A stretch of DNA of 64,000 bases from Sphingobacterium olei. Its GTDB lineage: Bacteria > Bacteroidota > Bacteroidia > Sphingobacteriales > Sphingobacteriaceae. Below are positions 34,198 through 43,599 of the stretch, in pieces. The notes below the pieces were generated by a model. It ran no database searches, was not told the origin of the DNA, and was given only the letters and a program-made list of their open reading frames with translations. Positions within the stretch are counted from its first letter, which is position 1. Every line of letters starts with the position of its first letter. The position numbers and the translations under genes are program-made. The DNA is taken from the NCBI RefSeq assembly GCF_005048855.1, contig NZ_SUME01000011.1, positions 62,001 through 126,000 on the forward strand, given 5' to 3'.

Positions 34198-36542
34198 AAT
34201 GGTAAGCCAACGCCAAAATTATATTGGATAAAATTATAACGATCCGGACGGTTAGAATTGTAATACTCGCGCTTAAAATCCTTAGTATTGAATAATTTCT
34301 GTATAACCCATTGATTGTTGCCTTCAAACTGAGGATCCTTTACTTTTAACCCAGCATCAAGTCGCATGATAAAATAGTCCATATCAAAGCGTAGACCGAA
34401 CCCCGTTCCTATTGCTATCTGTGAAAAGAATTTATTGATTTCAAATTGGCCATTCGGATTAAACCGATCTTCCCGGAGCCGCCAAATGTTCCCCATATCG
34501 ACGAATGTAGCGCCGTTCATTTTCGCTCCTAAGAAGTTATTTAACAATCGAAAACGGTATTCTAAATTTGTTTCTAATTTCACCTCTCCCAACTGATCTA
34601 AGTTTCGGAGACTCAGTCGAAGATTTTCATCTTCTATACTCTTGCGATTATAATTACCGGGACCTAGCGTACGCGCCTGCCAAGCTCGAATGCCATTCAT
34701 TCCACCGGCAAAAAAGCTTTTCTCAAAAATCAGCAGTCTGGAATTATTACCATATGGAACGGCCAAACCACCATTAAAACGGAGGACAAATTGCCTATTG
34801 CCCTCCAAGTGCTTATACCACCTGTAATCTACCTCTCCTTTAATATATTGCAGATAAGGGACTTTAAACAAAATACGCTGATTGTCTTCGTTTCGCCGAA
34901 AATTGAAGGCCTGACTAACTAAGCCCAATAGATTGCCACTTAAATCGAGTGAACTTCTCAGATAGGAAAAATCTTCCAGTTTAAGCAACTTGGGCGCATT
35001 CCAGGTGATCGCATACTGCGATCCCAACCCAAAATATTCCCGGTCATTGGATTCTACATATAGCTCATATCCTTCACTTCGTAAATTTTGCTTAAAAGTC
35101 TCATTGAATTTCCCTACACGATATTCCAACACGACAGGAGTATAACTATGCTGTAAAGTAGATGATTGCCACCAAGAATAATTCAGTGTATTGATCAAAT
35201 AACGATTAGAATACGTATTATCTTGATTGAATAGCTGTAAACTGGAAGAAAAAGTGGTGCGAGGCAATCCATATTTCCCGATTCCACGTATCTGGAATGG
35301 TAACAATAACCGGGGTATAACTAAATTGACACCTACTTGAAAATCGTTATTAAAAATCTTTTGGGAAAGATTGCCTTCCAAACGAGGATCGAATAACACA
35401 CCGTAACGCAATTTTACTTCCAATAATTCCGCACCTCCAAAAACATTTCGATGCGAAAAAGTATTTCCGATATTAAAGCCACTCATCCCGGAGCTGAATG
35501 TGTATTCCCCCTCCACTTGATTGGCCATCAACGAACGCGGTATCAATTCGTATTTAACATTTAACAAGCTACTATCTATTTTTTCGAAGTTAATTTTTAC
35601 GCTCCGAAAGCCGTTCATTTCATATAAACGGTCATAAGACAAATTTTCATTACTTAAACTATACGTTTGCCCACCCCGCAGGTACATATAACGCGCAATC
35701 GGACGCAACCTGAAATGACCGGTTTCGTCCATGAAATCTATATGTAAACTGCTGTCGTGATATACCTTTACTTCTCTATTCATTTCCTCCGAAGTAGGTC
35801 GAATTAAAAGCGAGATATTATTAATTTTATAAATACGGTGTTTATCGTTTTCCGGATTTAACACCTGGATAGTGAGATCTACTCGATCTCCTCTTACATT
35901 GGTGTCTACACCTACGCGCATATACTGTCTTACATAGTCATAATAACCTTTGTCTTTTATAGCCATGTAAAGTCTTTCACGTTCCTCCAGTAGCTTAGCA
36001 GCGTCGTATTTTTCACCGATTTTAATTTTGGTAGTCGGCAATACCTCATTTATATATATACGCTGTATCGAAGTATCCTTAAATTCATAGTCTATTTTGT
36101 CCAAAAGATATGGATTTCCAAGATTTGCATTAAAATCAAGACGTGCCTTTTTTTGGTTTATATCTATTTGTGTATTTACCGATGCATTGAAATACCCTTT
36201 TGTCCTAAGGAAACTTTGAATCTGACTACTAGATAGTTCTACTAAAGAGGAATCTAAAATATGGGGAGCCTCTCCTACCTGGCGTATATTATCTGTTTTA
36301 TATTTCCCATTGTGGGTATTAAAAACATTATAAATTGTCAAATTCAACGCAGAGTTAGGTCTAATTTCGTTAGAAATATAGAGAGAGGATTGTTCTTTTA
36401 ACTCGTTGGGAATACCGTTTAAATCTATATCAGTTACTAAAGCTTGATCATCCTCCAAGTATTTTGCAGAACGGCAGGATGTAAAAATTAACAGTAAAAG
36501 CGTTATACTTGTAAAAATTAAAAAGCTTCTATTTTTAGTCAT
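34194..36542 (-). CDS. tamL: TamL-type BamA/TamA-family outer-membrane lipoprotein
   Basis: 782 residues from the ATG at 36542 ('MTKNRSFLIF'); a start five codons upstream would overlap the divergent gene. A lipoprotein signal ends in 'LLIFTSC', which is the feature that defines the Bacteroidota TamL form. POTRA-like repeats follow ('GYFNASVNTQIDINQKKARL', 'KYDAAKLLEERERLYMAIKDKGYYDYVRQY'), and the C-terminal half is the Omp85 barrel, with the 'GGMNGIRAWQARTLGPG' lid-loop motif and an end close to 'YNFGVGLPF'. It should work with an inner-membrane TamB homologue in outer-membrane protein or lipid transport; tamB is not in this window. Confidence 0.92.
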   Translation of the reverse strand: MTKNRSFLIFTSITLLLLIFTSCRSAKYLEDDQALVTDIDLNGIPNELKEQSSLYISNEIRPNSALNLTIYNVFNTHNGKYKTDNIRQVGEAPHILDSSLVELSSSQIQSFLRTKGYFNASVNTQIDINQKKARLDFNANLGNPYLLDKIDYEFKDTSIQRIYINEVLPTTKIKIGEKYDAAKLLEERERLYMAIKDKGYYDYVRQYMRVGVDTNVRGDRVDLTIQVLNPENDKHRIYKINNISLLIRPTSEEMNREVKVYHDSSLHIDFMDETGHFRLRPIARYMYLRGGQTYSLSNENLSYDRLYEMNGFRSVKINFEKIDSSLLNVKYELIPRSLMANQVEGEYTFSSGMSGFNIGNTFSHRNVFGGAELLEVKLRYGVLFDPRLEGNLSQKIFNNDFQVGVNLVIPRLLLPFQIRGIGKYGLPRTTFSSSLQLFNQDNTYSNRYLINTLNYSWWQSSTLQHSYTPVVLEYRVGKFNETFKQNLRSEGYELYVESNDREYFGLGSQYAITWNAPKLLKLEDFSYLRSSLDLSGNLLGLVSQAFNFRRNEDNQRILFKVPYLQYIKGEVDYRWYKHLEGNRQFVLRFNGGLAVPYGNNSRLLIFEKSFFAGGMNGIRAWQARTLGPGNYNRKSIEDENLRLSLRNLDQLGEVKLETNLEYRFRLLNNFLGAKMNGATFVDMGNIWRLREDRFNPNGQFEINKFFSQIAIGTGFGLRFDMDYFIMRLDAGLKVKDPQFEGNNQWVIQKLFNTKDFKREYYNSNRPDRYNFIQYNFGVGLPF

Positions 36543-36547
36543 TAAAT

Positions 36548-37309
36548 ATGCTGTCAAAAGCGCAGATCAGTTTTATAACATCACTGCAACATAAAAAATT
36601 CCGAACACAATACAATTTATTCGTGGTCGAAGGTATCAAATCTGTAGTAGAATTTGTCCACTCTTCTTACAATGTACAAAAAATATTCACTACACACGAT
36701 ATACGGGCAAAATTGGGTAAAATCTCTCAAAATATAAAATGTGAAGAAGTTACAGAAGCTGAACTATCTAAAATAAGCAGCCTTAAAAATCCGCAGGGGG
36801 CATTAGCACTGGTAGAAATTCCGCAGACAGCACAACTGGAAGTAAGCACCTTAAAAGGCAAACACAGTATCGTTTTGGATGACATTCAGGATCCGGGCAA
36901 TCTAGGCACCATCATACGCACGGCCGAATGGTTTGGCATCAGCACTATTTTATGTTCGACAGGCACTGTAGATATTTACAACCCAAAAGTAGTCCAAGCA
37001 ACGATGGGCTCACTTTCCAGGATACAAGTCTATTATATCGACATAGAAGAATTCATGTCGCAATGTAATTTACCGACATTCGGTGCCTTACTGGAGGGGA
37101 ACAATATTTACGAAACGAACTTCGGAGACGAAGGGTTAATTATTATGGGGAATGAAGGGAACGGAATTCGAAAAAATATAATTGGTAAAATACAACAGGC
37201 TGTAACCATTCCAAGAATGGGTCGTGCCGAATCCTTAAATGTCGCCGTAGCTACGACGATATTTTGTTCCGAATTAGCGAGACAAAACATGTTAGCCAAA
37301 AAGCAATAA
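36548..37309 (+). CDS. TrmH-family (SpoU) RNA 2'-O-methyltransferase
   Basis: 253 residues. The SpoU knot domain in the C-terminal half has the three signature motifs: 'DDIQDPGNLGTIIRTAEWFG' near residue 118-137, 'IIMGNEGNGIRK' near 198-209, and 'IPRMGRAESLNVAVATTIF' near 220-238, including the catalytic Arg and Asn/Ser. The N-terminal part looks like the SpoU substrate-binding domain ('RTQYNLFVVEGIKSV'). It methylates ribose in tRNA or rRNA; the exact site is unknown. Only 5 bases separate its start from the divergent tamL start. An MFS gene follows after 1 base. Confidence 0.94.
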   Translation: MLSKAQISFITSLQHKKFRTQYNLFVVEGIKSVVEFVHSSYNVQKIFTTHDIRAKLGKISQNIKCEEVTEAELSKISSLKNPQGALALVEIPQTAQLEVSTLKGKHSIVLDDIQDPGNLGTIIRTAEWFGISTILCSTGTVDIYNPKVVQATMGSLSRIQVYYIDIEEFMSQCNLPTFGALLEGNNIYETNFGDEGLIIMGNEGNGIRKNIIGKIQQAVTIPRMGRAESLNVAVATTIFCSELARQNMLAKKQ

Positions 37310-37310
37310 G

Positions 37311-38486
37311 ATGTCGGAAAAGCCGGAATCGATATATACCTTACAATTTGGTTTACTGTGCTTGAGCTCATTGTTATTCTCGGCAAGTTTTAACATGATC
37401 ATTCCCGAACTTCCAAATTACCTTACCTCTTTAGGAGGAGCGGAACACAAAGGATTGATCATTGCACTCTTCACACTTACTGCTGGTATATCGAGACCTT
37501 TTAGTGGGCGGCTTACGGACAAATGGGGAAGAGTGCCTGTGATGGCAATTGGATCAATTGTCTGTGTAATCTGCAGTTTACTTTATCCGCTTTTAAGTTC
37601 TGTCGCCGGATTTTTTCTTTTACGATTAATTCACGGCTTTTCTACGGGTTTTAAACCCACCGCAACATCGGCATATGTGGCAGACATCATTCCATCCAAT
37701 CGATGGGGTGAGGCTTTAGGTATGCATGGATTGTGTTTTAGTCTGGGGGGTGCAATCGGTCCGGCCGTAGGAAGTGCCGTAGCTCAGACATTTGATATAC
37801 ACACGATGTTTTACTGTTCGTCAGCATTCGCCTTGCTCTCTATTGTGATTGTGATGAATATACAGGAAACATTGATTCCGAAGCAAAAATTTTCAGGGAA
37901 TATGCTTCGCATTTCGCGATCCGATATTATTGAGCGACGAGCAATTCCGGCCGGCATCGTAACATTATTATCGTACTCGGCTTATGGTGTAATCCTGACG
38001 CTAATTCCTGATTGGAGTGAACACTTAGGTATCGGAAACAAGGGATTATTTTTTACCGCATATACATTAACATCTATAGGTGTCCGATTCGTTGCAGGTA
38101 AGGTTGCTGACCGTCATGGAAGAATCAAGGTCATGTTAGTGGGGTTACTCATTATATCCGTCTCTTTATTCTTATTGGGTTTCGGAGATAGTATTGACGG
38201 TCTCCTTCTCGGTGCTTGCCTATATGGAATAGGTACTGGCATCCTTTCGCCCGCACTAAATGCCTGGACAATTGATCTTTCACTACCGCAATATAGAGGA
38301 AAGGCAATGGCGACCATGTATATCGCTTTGGAAATAGGAATCGGCGGAGGAGCACTGTTTGCCGGCTACATCTATCGCGACGATATTTCCCGGGTTCCTT
38401 ATATTATGTATGGAAATGGAATAGTCATTTTATTTTCCGTAATTTATATTTTATATTGGGATTTGATAAACAAAAAACAAACTTAA
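37311..38486 (+). CDS. Major facilitator superfamily transporter
   Basis: 391 residues with about twelve hydrophobic helices. The loop 2-3 motif of the superfamily is 'GRLTDKWGRVPVM' (about residue 70), repeated in part in the second half as 'GKVADRHGRIKVM'. 'HGFSTGFKPTATSAYVADIIP' fits helix 4 of multidrug-like exporters. The substrate is not evident. It starts 1 base after the RNA methyltransferase stop, so the two share a message. Confidence 0.9.
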   Translation: MSEKPESIYTLQFGLLCLSSLLFSASFNMIIPELPNYLTSLGGAEHKGLIIALFTLTAGISRPFSGRLTDKWGRVPVMAIGSIVCVICSLLYPLLSSVAGFFLLRLIHGFSTGFKPTATSAYVADIIPSNRWGEALGMHGLCFSLGGAIGPAVGSAVAQTFDIHTMFYCSSAFALLSIVIVMNIQETLIPKQKFSGNMLRISRSDIIERRAIPAGIVTLLSYSAYGVILTLIPDWSEHLGIGNKGLFFTAYTLTSIGVRFVAGKVADRHGRIKVMLVGLLIISVSLFLLGFGDSIDGLLLGACLYGIGTGILSPALNAWTIDLSLPQYRGKAMATMYIALEIGIGGGALFAGYIYRDDISRVPYIMYGNGIVILFSVIYILYWDLINKKQT

Positions 38487-38510
38487 CTGTTGTTTAACAA
38501 ACTAAATCGT

Positions 38511-39785
38511 ATGGAAAATAATTCATCAAAAAGGCCGTATTCACTTGATTTGGCTTCGAGCTTATTAGCGACACTGCTTATCATCACATTGATGTATTTA
38601 ACGCAAAGTGTACTGGTGCCCTTGCTATTCTCTATCCTGATATCGATTATATTATTTCCTTTAGCACGCTTTTTCGAACGACTGCGCTTTGGGAAAGCAT
38701 TTTCCGCGATTCTATCCGTTATCGTCGCCATTGCCATAATTTCTACAATTGGCTGGTTTATTGTTCATCAGAGCATTATTATCAGTAAGGATGCATCCGC
38801 AATTACCGAAAAAGTTCTTTCTGTGTTTGAGCGTTTGCAGGTGTGGATTCAACAAACATTTGGTATAGAACGCAGTCAAATGATGGACAAACTTCAGGAG
38901 CAGGGCAACAAGGCACTGGAAAATACTGGAAGTCTCCTATCAAGTACTTTTGGTTCTATAGGCAACACCTTAGCCGGTACCGTATTAGTACCACTTTTTA
39001 GCTTTTTCTTGCTTTACTACCGCGATTTTTTTCGCGAATTTTTCTTCAAAACATTTAAATCTACACCACAACGTAAGGTGAACGAAGTATTAAATAAGAT
39101 TTACGAAGTAGTACAGAGTTATTTATTGGGACTTGTGACGGTAATGGGAATAGTAGCCGTTTTAAACACAGCTGGTTTAATGTTGATGGGAATTGACTAC
39201 GCATGGTTTTTTGGATCTTTGGCCTCCCTGCTGATGCTCCTTCCGTATATCGGTATTGCTATTGGATCCATTCTTCCTGCTTTATTCGCATTGGCCGTAA
39301 AAGATAGTGCCTGGTATGCAATAGGTGTCATTGCCTGGTTTCAAGTGGTTCAATTTTTAGAGGGCAACATCATTACTCCGAATATAGTAGGAAGTAAGGT
39401 AAGCATTAACCCTTTAATGGCTATTATTGGTATCTTATTGGGTGGTATGCTATTCGGTTTATCAGGTTTAATATTAGCTTTACCATTTATTGCGACTTTA
39501 AAAGTTCTATTCGATGCTATTCCAAGTATGCAGGCTATCGGATTTTTAATCGGAGAGCCAGAAAAAGAACATTTGAAAACGAATTCCACACAGGAACTGT
39601 TGATGAAATGGGGAATAGTACGGAAACCCAGGAATAAACAGAAAGTTCATTTGGACGTACATGTAGACACCGAATCTACGCCCGCAAAAACGACGTTAAA
39701 TTATAAAGAAGTTAATGAATCGGTACAAAATCCGTATGAAAACTTAAGCGAAGAGTCAGGTAACGAAAAAGATGGTGAAAAATAA
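38511..39785 (+). CDS. AI-2E family (YdiK/TqsA-like) membrane protein
   Basis: 424 residues from the ATG at 38511 ('MENNSSKRPYSL'), the first ATG after the MFS stop; a TTG seven codons upstream is less likely. Around eight hydrophobic segments in the family order; 'GLVTVMGIVAVLNTAGLMLMGI', 'LLPYIGIAIGSILPAL' and 'NIVGSKVSINPLMAIIGILLGGMLFGLSGLILALPF' are typical of AI-2E transporter-family proteins. The last 75 residues form a polar cytoplasmic tail. Substrate unknown: the name does not prove AI-2 export. Ends in an unusually long terminator. Confidence 0.92.
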   Translation: MENNSSKRPYSLDLASSLLATLLIITLMYLTQSVLVPLLFSILISIILFPLARFFERLRFGKAFSAILSVIVAIAIISTIGWFIVHQSIIISKDASAITEKVLSVFERLQVWIQQTFGIERSQMMDKLQEQGNKALENTGSLLSSTFGSIGNTLAGTVLVPLFSFFLLYYRDFFREFFFKTFKSTPQRKVNEVLNKIYEVVQSYLLGLVTVMGIVAVLNTAGLMLMGIDYAWFFGSLASLLMLLPYIGIAIGSILPALFALAVKDSAWYAIGVIAWFQVVQFLEGNIITPNIVGSKVSINPLMAIIGILLGGMLFGLSGLILALPFIATLKVLFDAIPSMQAIGFLIGEPEKEHLKTNSTQELLMKWGIVRKPRNKQKVHLDVHVDTESTPAKTTLNYKEVNESVQNPYENLSEESGNEKDGEK

Positions 39786-39820
39786 AAGAGCAATTACTTG
39801 CTCTTTTATTTTTCACCATC
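39771..39820. terminator. Long palindromic terminator reaching into the AI-2E family gene
   Basis: Two perfect 23-base arms with a 4-base loop (TTAC). The left arm includes the last five codons and stop of the AI-2E-family gene, and the right arm ends in a T-rich stretch. It should also stop transcription of the convergent DUF3472 gene at 39841. Confidence 0.9.
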
Positions 39821-39840
39821 TTTTTATATTTTCGTCAACA

Positions 39841-41172
39841 TTACGGCAATTTTGCAAAATCAATATTTGGAGCGGTATTTCTATTGTCAAATGAAAAGGT
39901 ACTACCTGGTGTTACGATTTCATTAAAAAAACCTCCATTTTTCAGAAAGTATCCATTTGGGGTTACTCCTCCTACGGCATCTATTCTTTGTTTCGCATGA
40001 TATGTATTGTCTACTGTAAATCGTGCTGACGTAATTTTATTCCACTCACCATTGTACACCCATTGATTTTTGAACTCTACCTGACGTTCCAAATATCCTT
40101 GGTTAGGACTAAAATTCTCTAAGAAGCTGTGAAAACTAGTCAAATAGGTATTCGTCTTCGGGCGCTTAAAGCTTGCGACAATTTGCCACTGCCGGGTATC
40201 AGGATTAAAAAACCATGCTGAATAATCGGTATGGTTATTTCCGTCAGGAATTCCTTTTAGCAAAAATCGATAGGTTATACCGGCTTTCCAACTATACCGC
40301 AAATAACTTTGACCTCCCGATCCTTCATTACCAAATTCTCCGGTATGAACACCTGTACCTTTTTTATTTAAAACAATTTTCTGATCATCAGGAATTGTTC
40401 TTGGATCATCCGTCTGAAATGGACTCCATACAGAAAACAGTATCCTTCTTTCTCGTTCGGAATTCACTTGGATACCGAAATAGCCCTGTCCGAAACCTAT
40501 GGCCATAAAATATGAACCAATCTTGTCTTCCCCCTCGGGAATTGTAACTTCATTATAGTAATAGGTAGCATCCGATATCCCTGAGACATTGTAGTTGATA
40601 TGACATGAAGGTCCTCTTCTTGCCCAATAGTAATAATTTGGATCATCAGAATATAACACACCATCTGCTACAGCTTCACCTGAAATTAAGAGATGCGAAA
40701 TCTCTCCATAGCTATTGCCTGAAGTATTCATACCTTGAACACTGACTTTCACATAACCTTCTTCCGCTACGTGAAACTCGCCGACATTAATCTCCCCAAA
40801 ACCAGGTGAAGACAGTTCAACCTCTTTTGATCTTTCACCAACAGAAACCCGAACCTTGGACTTTTGACCTTCGGGTGCTTTGGCGCGAAGTTTTAAAGAA
40901 AAAGCCCCTCCTTTTGACGTTCTAAAATAAATACTGGTAACGGTAGAAGATTCCGACCAATTTGTCAAACCGGTGTTAGAAATAGATTCTTTTGCACGAG
41001 AATCTTTATGGGTGAAAAAGGCATTTCCTGCCAACGGAATTTCATACGTTTTGTCCTCAAATCTAGTGGCAGAAAAAGAATGGTCTGCTGTAACATGAGC
41101 TTCTAAAGGGTAGCTACTATTTAGGAATACCACTCCTAACAAAATAACACTTCTTAAATATTGTCCTATCAT
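39841..41172 (-). CDS. Secreted DUF3472 (with DUF5077-like N-terminus) protein
   Basis: 443 residues, with a signal peptide ending near 'SSYPLEA' (about residue 25). Residues about 45-150 resemble DUF5077, a beta-sandwich found in front of DUF3472 in putative polysaccharide-related secreted proteins, and residues about 165-430 resemble DUF3472 ('YYYWARRGPSCHINYNV', 'GYFGIQVNSERERRILFSVWSPFQTDDPR'). The biochemical role is unknown; a carbohydrate link is family-based inference. The gene is alone, convergent to the AI-2E-family gene. Confidence 0.75.
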   Translation of the reverse strand: MIGQYLRSVILLGVVFLNSSYPLEAHVTADHSFSATRFEDKTYEIPLAGNAFFTHKDSRAKESISNTGLTNWSESSTVTSIYFRTSKGGAFSLKLRAKAPEGQKSKVRVSVGERSKEVELSSPGFGEINVGEFHVAEEGYVKVSVQGMNTSGNSYGEISHLLISGEAVADGVLYSDDPNYYYWARRGPSCHINYNVSGISDATYYYNEVTIPEGEDKIGSYFMAIGFGQGYFGIQVNSERERRILFSVWSPFQTDDPRTIPDDQKIVLNKKGTGVHTGEFGNEGSGGQSYLRYSWKAGITYRFLLKGIPDGNNHTDYSAWFFNPDTRQWQIVASFKRPKTNTYLTSFHSFLENFSPNQGYLERQVEFKNQWVYNGEWNKITSARFTVDNTYHAKQRIDAVGGVTPNGYFLKNGGFFNEIVTPGSTFSFDNRNTAPNIDFAKLP

Positions 41173-41278
41173 ACATTTAGAATTAGAATAAGCACTAAAA
41201 ATACGATATGCATTCTGTTAAAAATATACCCGTTGCATCATCAAACGTTTGCGCAAAATGCGTTAAAAAAAATGGGGC

Positions 41279-41318
41279 TACAAGAAAGCCAATTCCTTCT
41301 GAAATTGGCTTTCTTGTA
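41279..41318 (-). terminator. Terminator of the arginine operon
   Basis: Perfect inverted repeat with 16-base arms (TACAAGAAAGCCAATT and complement) around an 8-base loop, about 19 bases downstream of the argC stop. Confidence 0.85.
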
Positions 41319-41336
41319 TAGACGTTAATATTTTGC

Positions 41337-42356
41337 TTAAAATCCGATCGACTTCAGATTCAAACCTGTACGCTCATCCAAACCAAACAACAGATTCATA
41401 TTCTGTACGGCCTGACCGGAAGCTCCTTTTAACAGGTTGTCTGTCGCATTCAATACCAATAGTTTATTACCATGTTTTTCTAGATGAATAATACTTTTAT
41501 TTGTATTGACAACTTGTTTTAAATCAATGTTCTCTTTAAAAACATGCGTAAAAGGATGTGAAGCATAATACCTTTCGTACAATTCGTATGCTTCTCGTTC
41601 CGACAAATCCGATTCAAGATAAATCGTCGAAAAAATTCCCCGGGCAAAATCTCCACGTTGAGGCACAAAATTGATTTTTTCTGCAGCCCTATCTAATAAA
41701 GATTTTTCCGATTGCGGCAAAAATCCATTTTGCAGCTGATCTAAAGATTCTGATATCTCCTGTAAATGTTGATGTTCAAAAGATTTATATGCGGAAAGGT
41801 TATTATTACGCCAAGAGAAATGGGTTGTAGGCCCTGGCTTTTGCCCAGCTCCCGTAGAACCTGTAGTCGCGTTAACGTGAATTTGATTAGGTAATATTCC
41901 TTCACTTGCCAATGGTAATAACGCCAATTGAATATTCGTGGCAAAACAGCCTGGATTAGCGATGTACCGTGCTGACTTTATAGCGTCCCGATTTAATTCG
42001 GGTAAGCCGTAAATAAACTTCTCTCCTTGATACATTGTATTTGCACGGAGACGATAATCTTGCGATAAATCGATAATTTTTACGGAAGCATCAACAGGAT
42101 GAGCATCTAGAAATTTCCGGGCGTCTCCATGACCGACGCAAAGAAAAAGGACATCAATATCCGAATGAAAATCAGAAGAAAATGTCAACTCTGTATCGCC
42201 CAATAAGTCGTTGTGTACCTTATACAACTTATTGCCGGCATTAGAAGCACTATTTGCAAATACAATTTCTACGTTTGGATGATAAATTAGTATACGCAAT
42301 AATTCACCACCGGTATATCCTGCAGAACCTACTATCCCTACTTTAATATTATTCAT
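41337..42356 (-). CDS. argC: N-acetyl-gamma-glutamyl-phosphate reductase
   Basis: 339 residues. It reduces acylglutamyl phosphate to the semialdehyde in arginine biosynthesis, with NADPH. The N-terminal Rossmann motif is 'GIVGSAGYTGGELL' (8-20), and catalytic Cys137 lies in 'YIANPGCFATN'. 'GSTGAGQKPGPTTHFSWR' and 'LDLKQVVNTNKSIIHLEKHGN' are also typical. The start and the argG stop overlap by one base, so it is translated from the same message. In this phylum the substrate may carry an acetyl or a succinyl group. Confidence 0.96.
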   Translation of the reverse strand: MNNIKVGIVGSAGYTGGELLRILIYHPNVEIVFANSASNAGNKLYKVHNDLLGDTELTFSSDFHSDIDVLFLCVGHGDARKFLDAHPVDASVKIIDLSQDYRLRANTMYQGEKFIYGLPELNRDAIKSARYIANPGCFATNIQLALLPLASEGILPNQIHVNATTGSTGAGQKPGPTTHFSWRNNNLSAYKSFEHQHLQEISESLDQLQNGFLPQSEKSLLDRAAEKINFVPQRGDFARGIFSTIYLESDLSEREAYELYERYYASHPFTHVFKENIDLKQVVNTNKSIIHLEKHGNKLLVLNATDNLLKGASGQAVQNMNLLFGLDERTGLNLKSIGF

Positions 42357-43543
42357 TAGTCTCCTTTATTCACTTTGTGCCAAATCAGTGTTTGATTTCC
42401 AAATATCTTAGAAAAACCTTTCACGTCATCACCCGTATATCCCTTATTCATCTCACCGTAGCTACCAAATTTATTGGACATTAAATCATGATCCGACTCG
42501 ATACCAATGATTACAAAACGGTAAGGATGCAATTCGACAATTACGCGACCAGAAACCGTTGATTGAGCACTTTGTAAAAAAGCTTCGATATCACGCATCA
42601 CGGGATCGTGCATTTGACCTTCGTGCATATAATTCCCATAGAATGCAGCAATCTGGTCTTTCCAGGACAATTGCCATTTTGTCAACGTATGTTTTTCTAA
42701 TGTATGATGTGCTTTAATCAAGATCAAAGGGGCAGCTGCTTCAAAACCAACACGACCTTTGATGCCGATGATCGTGTCACCTATGTGAATGTCACGACCA
42801 ATACCATAAGGTTGAGCAAGATCCTGTAACTGCTGAATCACTTTTACGGAGCCTATTTTCTCTCCGTCTAAAGCGACTGGTTCACCATATTCAAAATCAA
42901 TCGTTATTTGGCGGGGTTCTGTCGACGTCACTGCTGTAGGCCACGCTGTCTCCGGAAGATATTGGTTCGAGGTCAATGTCTCCGCCCCTCCTACTGAAGT
43001 ACCCCACAGTCCCTTATTAATCGAATATTTCGCTTTTTCGGCCGAATATTCTACGCCGTGACTATTTAAATAGTCAATTTCTGCTTCCCGGCTTAATTTT
43101 AGATCACGAATAGGCGTAATGATTTCTATTCCCGGAATTAACGTTTCGAAGATCATATCAAAACGAACTTGATCGTTACCTGCTCCCGTAGAACCGTGAG
43201 CCACACATTCTGCACCTATTTTTTTTGCATAATTTGCGATAGCCGTTGCTTGGCAGACACGTTCTGCGGACACCGATAGCGGATAGGTAGCATTTTTCAA
43301 TACATTCCCAAAAATCAGGTACTTTATAGTTTCGCGGTAGTAGTTTTCAGTTTCGTCGATCGTAGTATGTGATTTTACACCCAATTCATAAGCACGCTTT
43401 TCAATATGTTGAATTTCTTCTTCTGAAAAACCACCTGTATTCACAACTACTGAATGAACTTCCAAACCTAGATCTTGAGTTAGATAAATACAACAAAATG
43501 ATGTATCTAAACCACCACTAAATGCTAAAACTACTTTTTTCAT
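42356..43543 (-). CDS. argG: Argininosuccinate synthase
   Basis: 395 residues. It joins citrulline and aspartate with ATP in the last part of arginine synthesis. The pyrophosphate loop is 'LAFSGGLDTSFC' (6-17), and 'AHGSTGAGNDQVRFD' and 'SVGGAETLTSNQYLPETAWP' match the short Bacteroidota form of the enzyme. Genes for ornithine carbamoyltransferase, ArgB and ArgH are not in this window. It lies 56 bases after the GNAT gene and overlaps argC by one base. Confidence 0.95.
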   Translation of the reverse strand: MKKVVLAFSGGLDTSFCCIYLTQDLGLEVHSVVVNTGGFSEEEIQHIEKRAYELGVKSHTTIDETENYYRETIKYLIFGNVLKNATYPLSVSAERVCQATAIANYAKKIGAECVAHGSTGAGNDQVRFDMIFETLIPGIEIITPIRDLKLSREAEIDYLNSHGVEYSAEKAKYSINKGLWGTSVGGAETLTSNQYLPETAWPTAVTSTEPRQITIDFEYGEPVALDGEKIGSVKVIQQLQDLAQPYGIGRDIHIGDTIIGIKGRVGFEAAAPLILIKAHHTLEKHTLTKWQLSWKDQIAAFYGNYMHEGQMHDPVMRDIEAFLQSAQSTVSGRVIVELHPYRFVIIGIESDHDLMSNKFGSYGEMNKGYTGDDVKGFSKIFGNQTLIWHKVNKGD

Positions 43544-43599
43544 GCTTCTTTATAAAGATTTATACGCGGCTTATTATCAAGCCGAACAAAGTTAACAAA

